The position numbers were made by a program, and so were the translations under genes. Source: Pseudomonas sp. Gutcm_11s (lineage in GTDB: Bacteria > Pseudomonadota > Gammaproteobacteria > Pseudomonadales > Pseudomonadaceae). From it: a DNA stretch of 64,000 nucleotides. The notes below the pieces were generated by a model. That model made no database searches, was not told the DNA's origin, and saw nothing but the letters and a program-made list of their open reading frames with translations. Position 1 is the stretch's first letter, and each line of letters begins with the position of its first letter. Location of the stretch: positions 164,265-228,264 of the forward strand of contig NZ_JAQSUW010000015.1 in NCBI RefSeq assembly GCF_028649395.1. Direction: 5' to 3'. Shown piece by piece: positions 1 to 8,300 of this stretch.

Positions 1-163
1 CCGGCCCCCGGAGCGGCACCGGAGGGAGGGAAGTCTGGCCGCAGGCCAGACCCGGATGTCGGGCGCGCTTTCTCTTTGGTTACTTTCTCTTTGAGCGTGC
101 AAAGAGAAAGTAACTCGCCGTAAGGGCGAAAATGGTGCTCTTCGGCAAGCATGATGGCTTGCG
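1..163. repeat. Intergenic repeat element with nested inverted repeats
   Basis: Three inverted repeats are packed together. GTCTGGCC/GGCCAGAC at 33-40 and 44-51 has a 3-nt loop. A perfect 13-bp arm pair at 80-92 and 101-113 (TTACTTTCTCTTT with its complement) has an 8-nt loop. GCAAGC/GCTTGC lies at 145-150 and 157-162. From memory, strings of this kind (CTTTCTCTTTGGTTACTTTCTC, then AAAGAGAAAGTAAC) recur between genes in many Pseudomonas chromosomes, so a dispersed element is likely. It lies downstream of the SDH-like gene, so one hairpin could also end that transcript. The left boundary is outside the window. Confidence 0.55.
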
Positions 164-216
164 GAAGGCACACCCGGAATGACTCTGATACAGATTGGAC
201 TAGTGGTTAGCTCCGA

Positions 217-1233
217 TCAGGATATATGCAGCACATTCTTCTTAAGCCGACCTCCTTGTCGCTCCACACTACGCCAACTGCTGTTGTCGTTCATGGTTAT
301 CCAGCGTCTCTCTTCACCCCGATAGAACCAATCCTTGTCGTTTTGGTAGAACAACTGAATACCCATTGCTTCGTGGATGTTAAGAATCTCATTGCTGTGC
401 GACAGGGTTTCACTGAAGTCCGTGACTGCTTTCTGCCCCATTTCGCTGTACAGAAGGTGTAGGTCGAGGAGCAGCGAGTTGACGTTACGCGGTAGCGCTG
501 CGACGTTTAGTCCAATTTCGCGGGCCTCTCCCATAAGGATCGGATAGCTGTGTGACGGATACTTCGAGTTGAGTGTGGTCGATATGTCCAATGCTTTAGT
601 TGCATCTTTGATGTGATAGGAAAGCAACTCTTTGCACAGCATGATCGATAGCGATTCCGCTCGGTCAACGGCGCCAATCACTAATGGATGCACATGCTCA
701 AATAGGCTCTTGTATGGGTTGTCGCCACCATCAGGAGCCTCAGCCCGCCACCGTTTGACCACTCGGTTTAGTTCGTCAAGGCTGACGCTGACGCGGTCAT
801 TGTCGCGATCTCTAGGGGACAGTGCATGATTCAGCGAAGTGTCCACCGCAGTTAGATAGGCTGTGGGACCCATCAAAATCTGATCTGCGCCAATTGCGAT
901 CATTGTTGCTGCAGATGCACATTCGTGTGGCACTAGAGCTATCAGCTGCCGGCAATGCTGGCGTAACAGGTTGACCATACGAAGAGAGGCTTGGCCATTG
1001 CCACCGTCGGACTTGATGAAGTAGTAAAGAGTGTCGTGCTGGCCCAAACGCTCCAGAATGTTGTTCAGCGCGATCACATCATTTGAGCAAACGGCGCCTC
1101 TGGAGTTGTTCCAATAGCAGATAACCGGGCCTCCCAATTCCTTGGATATTTCCTCAATGGCTGCCTGGGTTTTGGAAAAAAGGACGGGGGGTTGCTTAAT
1201 TTTTTTTGTCCCCAGGCGCTCTTGTTCTTCCAT
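217..1233 (-). CDS. SDH_sah-family (serine dehydrogenase proteinase, ClpP-like fold) protein
   Basis: A 338-aa protein resembling the SDH_sah/ClpP-crotonase family of serine peptidase-like proteins. The motif SDGGNGQ (residues 75-81) matches the oxyanion-loop region. HECASAATM around 103-111 carries the likely nucleophile Ser107, as in SppA and ClpP relatives. No signal peptide or convincing membrane segment is visible, so it is probably cytosolic. The substrate is unknown. It lies 71 bp downstream of cobF on the same strand but is clearly AT-richer than its neighbours and uses codons rare in them, which suggests recent acquisition at the end of the cobalamin operon. The ATG at 1233 is preceded by an AAGG motif. 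Family assignment is fairly confident; function is not. Confidence 0.7.
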   Translation of the reverse strand: MEEQERLGTKKIKQPPVLFSKTQAAIEEISKELGGPVICYWNNSRGAVCSNDVIALNNILERLGQHDTLYYFIKSDGGNGQASLRMVNLLRQHCRQLIALVPHECASAATMIAIGADQILMGPTAYLTAVDTSLNHALSPRDRDNDRVSVSLDELNRVVKRWRAEAPDGGDNPYKSLFEHVHPLVIGAVDRAESLSIMLCKELLSYHIKDATKALDISTTLNSKYPSHSYPILMGEAREIGLNVAALPRNVNSLLLDLHLLYSEMGQKAVTDFSETLSHSNEILNIHEAMGIQLFYQNDKDWFYRGEERRWITMNDNSSWRSVERQGGRLKKNVLHIS

Positions 1234-1304
1234 GATGTATACCTTGCTGTGAGAAATTGACGTTGGATCGTAGCGAAAGAGCAGCGGCTACTGAAGTACC
1301 TGAG

Positions 1305-2123
1305 CTATGACGAATAGAGCAGAGTGGCTTGGATGAAGGGTTCCTTTTTCGTTGCTCTCAGCTCTGCGCTTCCACTCTTACGCAGCAAATAGCTATCCAT
1401 AATCCACCCATTCCTCTCCCGCGCCTCCGCACGAGTAGCGGCAATTCGCTCCGCCACCTCATCCAGCGCCCCAGCAATCAAAATCTCATCCGCCGTCCCC
1501 ACATACGCTCCCCAATAGATATGCAGCCCCTGCCCAACAAACCGTAGGTAGGTGTCCTTGGCATCGAGCATCACCGCCACGCTATCCACGCCCTGCGGCC
1601 AGCCCTCGGCCAGCAGGCGGCCGGTGGTGATTTCCACGGCGCGGCCGATCTGGTTCAGCGGTATGCGGTGGCGGGCGGTGAGGGCCTGCAGGCTGGTGAT
1701 ACCGGGGATCACGTCATAGCTGAGGTCGCTGCGCGCGCTAGCGATGGATTCGATGATGCGGATGCTGCTGTCGTACAGCGAGGGGTCGCCCCAGACCATG
1801 AAGGCGGCTACTTCGCCGTCGCTCATCTGCTCGTCGATCAGCTGCTCGAACACTGCCTGCTTGTCGCGGTTCAGCTCGTCCACGCTGGCGCGGTAGTCGG
1901 CGGCGTCGCGTTCGCGCTCCGGCTGCTGGCCTTCGGCGAAACGGGGCAGGTGCCCTTCGAGGAAGCGCTCGCAGATTTCCCGGCGCAGGGCGTTGAGCTT
2001 GTGTTTGGCCGGGCCCTTGTCCATCAGGAAGATCACATCGCTGCGGCGCAGGGCCTTGATAGCCTGTTGGGTGATGTAGTCCGGGTCGCCGGCGCCAATG
2101 CCGACCAGCAGCAGTTCTTTCAT
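1305..2123 (-). CDS. cobF: Precorrin-6A synthase (deacetylating)
   Basis: A 272-aa tetrapyrrole methylase. It methylates C-1 of precorrin-5 and releases acetate to give precorrin-6A, a step specific to the aerobic cobalamin route. The N-terminal GIGAGDPDYIT motif is the SAM-methylase signature, and VWGDPSLYDS and DVIPGITSLQAL are further conserved family blocks. The ATG overlaps the stop of the upstream VWA gene as ATGA, so the two are translationally coupled in a chlI-VWA-cobF unit. Length is typical of CobF. Its presence, with cobN, identifies the late cobalt-insertion pathway. Confidence 0.93.
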   Translation of the reverse strand: MKELLLVGIGAGDPDYITQQAIKALRRSDVIFLMDKGPAKHKLNALRREICERFLEGHLPRFAEGQQPERERDAADYRASVDELNRDKQAVFEQLIDEQMSDGEVAAFMVWGDPSLYDSSIRIIESIASARSDLSYDVIPGITSLQALTARHRIPLNQIGRAVEITTGRLLAEGWPQGVDSVAVMLDAKDTYLRFVGQGLHIYWGAYVGTADEILIAGALDEVAERIAATRAEARERNGWIMDSYLLRKSGSAELRATKKEPFIQATLLYSS

Positions 2124-2815
2124 GGTCTGTTCCAGATGGGCGCTCGGCTTGCGGGCGCCAGTTCGTCGATATGGTGGTAGTCGGCGCCCAGCTCAAAGGC
2201 CAGCTGGCTGGCGCGGCCGAGGCGGATGGGCGCGCGTTCGATGTCCAGCAGCAGGCCGGGGCAGGGTAGCGTGGTAAGCCGCGGCCAGTCGCGCAGGCGG
2301 CCGTCGGTGAGCAGCAGCAGGCGTTGTTGTTCGCCCGGTTTGTGGTGCTGCCGGCGCAGCAACCAGGGCGTGGCCAGTTGCAGGGCCTCGATGATCGGCG
2401 TGCCACCGCCGGCACCGAGCTGGTTCAGCCAGGCGTGCAGTTCAGGCGAGGCCTTCTGCCCCTGCCACAGCCAGCGCGGCTGCGCGCCGCCGGCTTCGAG
2501 CACGGCCAGGCGCGCGCGCTGGCGATAGGCGCTGGCGAACAGTTCGGCGAGCAGGCCCTTGGCCTGGGCCAGGGCGCCATGCCGACGGGTGCTGGCCGAG
2601 GCATCGACGATTACCAACCACAGCTCGCCGGGGCGCACGCGGCGGGCGTGCCAGTGCAGGTCGGCATGGCGGCGCGGGCGTCCGTGGGCGAGGGTCGCCG
2701 GCCAGTCGATGCGCGTGGGCGTGCCGCTGCCGCGTGCGCCACTGCGTCCGCCTTGGGCCTGGCCGGGGAGGGGTAGGGCATCCGCGCCTGGGGCCTGGCG
2801 CGGGCGGATGCTCAG
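2120..2815 (-). CDS. VWA-domain protein, ChlD/CobT-like cobaltochelatase partner
   Basis: A VWA domain protein of about 230 aa. The MIDAS motif DASAS follows LWLVIV, and downstream are GGTPI and LLLLTDGRLRDW (the TDG MIDAS aspartate). It resembles the C-terminal integrin-like domain of magnesium chelatase D subunits and is coded directly after the ChlI ATPase, so it probably forms the AAA+/VWA motor for CobN in place of CobS/CobT. The start is unresolved. The frame is open far upstream inside chlI, but no ATG or TTG sits near the chlI stop. The CTG at 2815 (four-base overlap with that stop) is the best-placed candidate, and a GTG at about 2647 would cut into the domain. Its stop overlaps the cobF start. 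Confidence 0.75.
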   Translation of the reverse strand: MSIRPRQAPGADALPLPGQAQGGRSGARGSGTPTRIDWPATLAHGRPRRHADLHWHARRVRPGELWLVIVDASASTRRHGALAQAKGLLAELFASAYRQRARLAVLEAGGAQPRWLWQGQKASPELHAWLNQLGAGGGTPIIEALQLATPWLLRRQHHKPGEQQRLLLLTDGRLRDWPRLTTLPCPGLLLDIERAPIRLGRASQLAFELGADYHHIDELAPASRAPIWNRP

Positions 2816-3813
2816 GGCTTTTTTGGCCAGCTCGGTGGCTCGCGTCGTTCGCCGACGGCCACGGCCTGCGGCGGCAGTGCGCCCCACTGGCCTTCGCCCT
2901 GCTCCTGTTGCGCTGGTTGTTGTTCCGACCGGTTTGGCGCCGGCGGCTGGCTCGCGGCGGGCGGCGTGTGTTCGCGGCGGCGATGGGCGAGGACGAAGGA
3001 TTCCAGGGCGTCGATGTCCTGCTCCTCGATGCGGCTGGCGCCGCGCCAGGCAGCATGGGCGCGGGCGCCGCGCAGCCACACCAGGTCGGCGCGCAGGCCG
3101 TCCACGGCGGCGGCGAAGCAGCGCTGGGCGATGGCGTCCAGGCTGGCGTCGTCCAGCGGGATGGCGTTCAGGCGTCGGCGGGCCTCGGCGCAGCGCTGGT
3201 GCAGGGCGTCCTGCTCGTTCTGCCACTGGGCGAGGAAGGCTTCGGGGGCGCCGTCGAAGGCCAGGCGGCGGCGGACGATTTCCGCGCGCTGCGCTGGCTC
3301 TGGGGTGCCGCCGAGCTGCACCTTGAGGCCGAAGCGGTCGAGCAACTGCGGGCGCAGCTCGCCTTCCTCGGGGTTCATGGTGCCGATCAGTACGAAGCGC
3401 GCCGGATGGCTGTGCGACAGGCCATCGCGTTCGATGTGGTTGATGCCGCTGGACGCCACGTCGAGCAGCAGGTCCACCAGGTGGTCGGGTAGCAGGTTGA
3501 CCTCGTCAACGTAGAGCACGCCGCCGTGGGCATTGGCCAGCACGCCGGGGGAGAAGCGCACGCGACCCTCGCCGAGTGCGGCATCCAGGTCGAGGGTGCC
3601 GACGATGCGTTCCTCGCTGGCGCCCAGCGGCAGGGTGACGAAGCGCCCGCCGTCGAGCAGGTCGGCCACGCCGCGAGCCAGGGTGGACTTGGCCATGCCG
3701 CGCGGACCTTCGATCAGCACGCCGCCCAGGGCCGGATCGATGGCGGCCAGGCACAGCGCCAGCTTGAGCTCGTCGGCGGCCACCACGGCGGCCAGGGGGA
3801 AATGGGGCTGCAT
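2812..3813 (-). CDS. ChlI-type AAA+ ATPase (magnesium/cobalto-chelatase subunit)
   Basis: A 333-aa AAA+ ATPase of the magnesium chelatase I family. Walker A is GPRGMAKST near residues 36-44, Walker B is VLYVDEVNLL near 99-108, and GTMNPEEGELRPQLLDRFG carries the sensor and arginine-finger region. It probably drives cobalt insertion by CobN together with the adjacent VWA protein. The ATG at 3813 has GAGG 7 nt upstream; an in-frame ATG at 3831 lacks a comparable site. The C-terminal 70 residues are Pro/Gln-rich, like the acidic or proline linker of ChlD-type proteins. It is the first gene of the leftward chlI-VWA-cobF set, divergent from the aroF leader. Confidence 0.88.
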   Translation of the reverse strand: MQPHFPLAAVVAADELKLALCLAAIDPALGGVLIEGPRGMAKSTLARGVADLLDGGRFVTLPLGASEERIVGTLDLDAALGEGRVRFSPGVLANAHGGVLYVDEVNLLPDHLVDLLLDVASSGINHIERDGLSHSHPARFVLIGTMNPEEGELRPQLLDRFGLKVQLGGTPEPAQRAEIVRRRLAFDGAPEAFLAQWQNEQDALHQRCAEARRRLNAIPLDDASLDAIAQRCFAAAVDGLRADLVWLRGARAHAAWRGASRIEEQDIDALESFVLAHRRREHTPPAASQPPAPNRSEQQPAQQEQGEGQWGALPPQAVAVGERREPPSWPKKP

Positions 3814-3889
3814 GGCGTTACCTCGGGACAAGGGTTGAAGTTAGGTAGGGCGATCGGTTAGCGTGGCAACCATCGTTTTGGAGATCAGC

Positions 3890-4018
3890 ATGTCGTCTCG
3901 TCCTTCCCTGAACCGCCTCGTTCGCTCCGCCGCTGTCGGCGTGGCTGGCGTGCGCGCGCAGGTCGAGGCCGTCGCTTATTTCTTTTATGGGTATTGGTTT
4001 AGCCAGCGGCGCGCCTGA
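3890..4018 (+). CDS. Aromatic-amino-acid leader peptide (attenuator) upstream of aroF
   Basis: A 42-codon ORF, ATG 3890 to TGA 4016-4018, with GGAG at 3880-3883 as ribosome binding site. Residues 30-37 read YFFYGYWF, so seven of eight codons are Tyr, Phe or Trp, very close to the stop. A 7-bp hairpin overlaps the stop codon and a strong intrinsic terminator follows 50 nt later. This is the layout of a classical transcription attenuator that senses charged tRNA for the pathway end products. The downstream gene is DAHP synthase, the entry enzyme of aromatic synthesis, which fits exactly. The rest of the peptide (Arg/Val/Ala-rich) shows no recognised domain. Confidence 0.8.
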   Translation: MSSRPSLNRLVRSAAVGVAGVRAQVEAVAYFFYGYWFSQRRA

Positions 4019-4032
4019 TACCCCACAGGCGC
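4011..4032 (+). promoter_or_regulatory. Putative pause hairpin of the aroF attenuator
   Basis: GCGCCTG (4011-4017) pairs with CAGGCGC (4026-4032) around an 8-nt loop, and the 5' arm covers the last codons and stop of the first leader peptide. A ribosome finishing the peptide would cover this stem, and one stalled at the aromatic codons would leave it to form or re-pair. That matches the 1:2 hairpin of classical attenuators. The competing antiterminator pairing was not resolved by eye. Confidence 0.5.
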
Positions 4033-4067
4033 CCCAGAGCAAAGGGTCGCCACCAGCCAGTTTCACG

Positions 4068-4106
4068 AAACCCCGGTCGGCCACCCGACCGGGGTTTTTG
4101 TTTTTT
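4068..4106 (+). terminator. Intrinsic terminator (attenuator) in the aroF leader
   Basis: A perfect 13-bp stem, AAACCCCGGTCGG (4068-4080) with CCGACCGGGGTTT (4085-4097), has a 4-nt loop and is followed by TTGTTTTTT. It sits between the aromatic leader peptide and aroF with no other gene upstream to terminate, so premature termination is its likely role. Confidence 0.85.
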
Positions 4107-4147
4107 CGGCCCACAAGGCCAGCACGATGCACACAGAGGATCGAAAC

Positions 4148-4243
4148 ATGACCGCTTACTACCGCACTTATTACCGCAACTCCGCCTGGCGATTTAGCAG
4201 CGCTGCCGCGCACCACCGAGATTCCAGTCGAACACCCAGATAG
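4148..4243 (+). CDS. Second aromatic-rich leader ORF upstream of aroF
   Basis: A 31-codon ORF, ATG 4148 to TAG 4241-4243, preceded by GAGGA at 4136-4140 with a 7-nt gap. It begins MTAYYRTYYRNSAWRF: four Tyr, one Trp and one Phe among the first 16 residues. It lies after the terminator and 45 nt before the aroF ATG. A second, tyrosine-tuned control step acting on translation or on readthrough transcripts is the simplest reading. Chance cannot be ruled out without comparison across species. The C-terminal half is unremarkable. Confidence 0.6.
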   Translation: MTAYYRTYYRNSAWRFSSAAAHHRDSSRTPR

Positions 4244-4251
4244 CGCGCCGC

Positions 4252-4270
4252 GCGTGGCATGAGGCCACGC
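4252..4270 (+). promoter_or_regulatory. Hairpin just upstream of the aroF ribosome binding site
   Basis: GCGTGGC (4252-4258) pairs with GCCACGC (4264-4270) around ATGAG. It lies between the stop of the second leader ORF and the GAGG site at 4276. No U-run follows, so it is not a terminator. It could link translation of the second leader to access to the aroF start. Confidence 0.35.
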
Positions 4271-4288
4271 CGGACGAGGACCACCGCC

Positions 4289-5362
4289 ATGAATGCTTCC
4301 GTTACTGCTCTGCGCGCACAAGCCGTGCCGCCATCCACCACTCGCCGCCGCGCAACGCCGCTGCCGAGCTCCACCGATCTGCGCCAGCGCCTGCCGCTGT
4401 CCGCCGCTCTCGCCAGCCAGGTTCACACCCAGCGCGAGGCCATTCGCGCCGTGCTCGACGGCTCCAACTCGCGCCTGCTGGTCGTCGTTGGCCCCTGTTC
4501 CCTGCACGATCCGATTTCCGCTCTGGAATATGCCGACCGCCTGGCCGCACTGGCTCCCGAGGTGAGCGACCAGCTGCTGCTGGTGATGCGCGCCTACGTC
4601 GAGAAACCGCGCACCACCATCGGCTGGAAGGGCCTGGTATACGACCCGCAGCTGGACGGCAGCGGCGACATGGCCGGAGGCCTGGAGCTGTCGCGCCGGC
4701 TGATGTTGGCCATGCTCGAGCGCGGCTTGCCGGTGGCCACCGAGCTGCTGCAGCCGCTGGTGGCTGGCTACTTCGATGACCTGCTGGGCTGGGCCGCCAT
4801 CGGCGCGCGCACCAGCGAGTCGCAGGTGCACCGTGAGCTGGTCAGCGGTCTGGATGTGCCGGTGGGCTTCAAGAACGGTACCGATGGCAGCCTGTCCATC
4901 GCCTGCGACGCTATGCGCTCGGCTGCGCACCCGCACCAGCATTTCGGTGTGGACGGCCTGGGCCGCCCGGCGCTGGTCGAGACCGAGGGCAACCCGGATA
5001 CCCACCTGGTGCTGCGCGGCGGCCATGGCGGGCCGAACCATGATGCGGCCAGTGTGGCCGTGGCGCGGGCGAGCCTGGAGAAGCAGGGCATCGCCGCACG
5101 CATCATGGTCGACTGCAGCCACGCCAACAGTGGCAAGGACCCGCTGCGCCAGCCGGCGGTGCTGCGCGACGTGCTCGACCAGCGCCTGGCCGGCGACGCC
5201 AGCCTGCGCGGGGTGATGCTGGAGAGCCACCTGTTCGACGGCTGCCAGGCACTGTCCACCGAGCGGCGCTACGGCGTGTCGATTACCGACGGCTGCCTGG
5301 GCTGGAGCGGCACCGAGGCGATGCTGCGCGAGGCGGCCGAGCGGCTGCGGGCGGGGCGCTGA
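4289..5362 (+). CDS. aroF: 3-deoxy-7-phosphoheptulonate (DAHP) synthase, class I
   Basis: A 357-aa type I (AroF/G/H) DAHP synthase. It condenses phosphoenolpyruvate and erythrose-4-phosphate, the first step to chorismate, Phe, Tyr and Trp. Conserved blocks are VVGPCS (metal-ligand Cys70), VEKPRTTIGWKGL, GFKNGTDG and VDCSHANSGKDP. The ATG at 4289 has GAGG 9 nt upstream; an in-frame ATG at 4259 would fall in the regulatory hairpin. It is the only plus-strand gene amid leftward cobalamin genes and ends 5 bp before cobN. The leader suggests attenuation by aromatic amino acid supply. Which end product inhibits the enzyme cannot be read from sequence, so the paralogue symbol is tentative. Confidence 0.9.
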   Translation: MNASVTALRAQAVPPSTTRRRATPLPSSTDLRQRLPLSAALASQVHTQREAIRAVLDGSNSRLLVVVGPCSLHDPISALEYADRLAALAPEVSDQLLLVMRAYVEKPRTTIGWKGLVYDPQLDGSGDMAGGLELSRRLMLAMLERGLPVATELLQPLVAGYFDDLLGWAAIGARTSESQVHRELVSGLDVPVGFKNGTDGSLSIACDAMRSAAHPHQHFGVDGLGRPALVETEGNPDTHLVLRGGHGGPNHDAASVAVARASLEKQGIAARIMVDCSHANSGKDPLRQPAVLRDVLDQRLAGDASLRGVMLESHLFDGCQALSTERRYGVSITDGCLGWSGTEAMLREAAERLRAGR

Positions 5363-5367
5363 GGGCA

Positions 5368-8300
5368 TCAGGACTCCTCCGCATCCAGCAGCAGGTTTTC
5401 TAGCGCAGCCTGGTAGTCGCCGGGTTGCTGCCAGAGGCCGCGCTGCTGAGCCTCCAGCAGGCGTTCGAGCATGTCCTGCAGGGCGCCGGGGTTGTGCTGC
5501 TGGATGAAGTCGCGGGTGTCCTTGTCCAGCAGGTAGGCGTCGGCCAGCAGGGCGTACTGGTGATCGTCGACCAGTTCGCTGGTGGCGTCGAAGCCGAACA
5601 GGTAGTCGACCGTGGCGGCCAGCTCGAAGGCGCCCTTGTAGCCGTGGCGCTTCATCCCGGCGATCCACTTGGGATTCACCGCGCGGGCGCGCACCACGCG
5701 GCCGAGTTCTTCCTTGAGCGTGCGGATGCGCGGGTTGTCCGGCTGGCTGCTGTCGCCGAAGTAGCTGGCGGCCTTGGCGCCGCGCAGGGTCTCGACCGCC
5801 GCCAGCATGCCGCCCTGGAACTGGTAGTAGTCGTTGGAATCGAGGATGTCGTGCTCGCGGTTGTCCTGGTTGTGCAGCACCGCCTGCAGCTGCTGCAGGC
5901 GTTCGGCGAACTGCGCGCGCGCCGGCAGGCCCTCGGCACCTTGGCCGTAGGCGTAGCCGCCCCAGTTCAGGTAGACCTCGGCCAGGTCCGCGCGGGTCTG
6001 CCACAGGCGTTCTTCCACCGCGTTCTGGATGCCGGCGCCATAGGCGCCCGGCTTGGCGCCGAAGATGCGCCAGCCGGCCTGGCGGCGTGCCTCGACCGGG
6101 TCCAGCCCTTGGTCCTGGTGGGCCAGGGTTTCCTGCCACACCCGTGCCGAGAGCGGGTTCATATGTTCCGGCTCGTCCAGTTCGGCCACCGCCTGCACGG
6201 CCTGATCGAACAGGCGGATCAGGTTGGCGAAGGCGTCGCGGAAGAAGCCGGACACGCGCAGGGTCACGTCCACCCGTGGACGGCCGAGCTGTTCCAGCGG
6301 CAGTACCTCGATGCGTTCGACCCGCTGGCTGCCGGGTTGCCATACCGGGCGCACGCCGAGCAGGGCCAGGGCCTGGGCGATGTCGTCGCCGCCGGTACGC
6401 ATGGTCGCCGTGCCCCATACCGACAGGCCCAGGCGCTGCAGATGCTCGCCCTCGTCCTGCAGGTGGCGCTCGAGCAGGCGCTCGGCGCTCTGCACGCCGA
6501 TGCGCCAGGCGGTGGGCGTGGGCAGGTGGCGTACGTCCACCGAGTAGAAGTTGCGGCCCGTGGGCAGCACGTCCAGGCGGCCGCGGCTGGGTGCGCCGCT
6601 CGGGCCAGGCGGCACGAAGCGGCCTTGCAATGCAGCGAGCAGGCCGTTCATTTCGGCGGCGCCGCAGCTGTCCAGCAGCGGGGCGATATGGCCGCGTAGC
6701 TCGTTCAGTACTGCGGCGCTGGCAGGGCCGGGCGCAGGCGATTCGGGCTGCTCGATCAGTTGCAGGGCGAGCAGCTCCAGGCGCTCGCGGGTGTCGCCAC
6801 GGCTGCGCCAGGGCTCAGTGCTCAGGGGCAGCAGGCAATCCGGGCGCGGGCCGTGCCAGGGTTCGGCCGGCTCGCCACCGAGCGGGTCGAAGTCCAGAGC
6901 CAGGTCCTGGGCCAGCGCGCGTAACAGGCTGGCGTGCTGGCCATGACCGTCGCCCCGCGGGATGCGTACCAAGGAGAGCAGGGTGTCGCGGCGCAGGCGC
7001 CCGCTCGGCGATTCGCCGAAGCAGTGCAGGCCGTCGCGGATCTGCGATTCCTTGAGGTCGCACAGGTAGGCGTCCAGTTGTGGCAGCCAGCTGTCCGGGG
7101 CGTCGTTTACCTGCAGACCCAGCTCGCGGTCGAGGCTGGCCTCGCGCACCTTGCGCTGGATCTCGCTGCGCAGCTCCACGGCGCGGCGCGGGTCGAGCTG
7201 GCTGGCCTCGTAGTACTCGTCGGCCAGGCGTTCCAGATCACGCAGCGGGCCGTAGCTCTCGGCGCGGGTCAGCGGCGGCATCAGGTGGTCGAGGATCACC
7301 GCCTGAGTGCGGCGCTTGGCCTGGGCGCCCTCGCCGGGGTCGTTGACGATAAAGGGATAGAGATTGGGCAATGGTCCTAAGATCGCGCTCGGCCAGCAGG
7401 CCTCGGACAGGCCGACGCTCTTGCCTGGCAGCCATTCCAGGTTGCCGTGCTTACCGACATGGATCAGCGCATCGACGGCGAATGCCGTGCGCAGCCAGCA
7501 GTAGAAGGCCAGGTAGCCGTGCGGCGGTACCAGGTCCGGGTCGTGGTACACCGCCGCGGCGTCCAGCTGATAGCCGCGCGCCGGCTGGATGCCGACGAAG
7601 GTCAGGCCGAAGCGCAGGCCGGCGATCATCAGCCGGCCGCCGCGGTACATCGGGTCCTGCTCGGGCGGGCCCCAGCGTTCGGTCACGGCGTGCTGGTTGG
7701 CCTCGGGCAGGCTGGCGAACCAGCGCTGGTAGTCGTCCAGCGCCATGCTCTGCGCGCAGGGGCGCTGGTCGAGATTGTCGAGGTCGTTGGTCACGCCGCC
7801 GAGGAGCTGGTGGATCAGCGTGGTGCCATCGCTCGGCAGTCCCTCGACCGGATAACCCTGCTGCTGCAGGGCGCGCAGGATATTAAGCGCGGCGGCCGGA
7901 GTGTCCAGGCCGACGCCATTGCCGATGCGGCCGTCGCGGGTCGGGTAGTTGGCCAGGATCAGGGCGACGCGCTTGTCGGCGTTGGCCTTGGCTGCAAGCT
8001 GCGTCCAGCGCCGTGCCAGCTCTGCGACGAAGTCCATGCCCGGCAGATGCGGGCGGTAGCGCACCACGTCGCTCTGGCTGCGCTCGTTGCGTGCGGCCAC
8101 ACCCTTGAAGCTGATCGGGCGGGTGATCAGGCGGCCGTCCAGCTCGGGCAGGGCGATGTGCATGGCCAGGTCGCGCGGGCCCAGGCCCTGGGCGCTGGCC
8201 TGCCACTGCTCCTCGCTGTCCAGAGCGCAGAGCGCCTGCAGCACCGGCACATCACGGCGGAACGGCCGGGCCTGTGGCGATTCCGGATTGGACTGGGCGA

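Noticed and set aside
3818..6418. 866-codon open frame on the minus strand across aroF and the end of cobN
   Set aside because: Covers the aroF leader in antisense and reads cobN out of frame; no recognisable domain.
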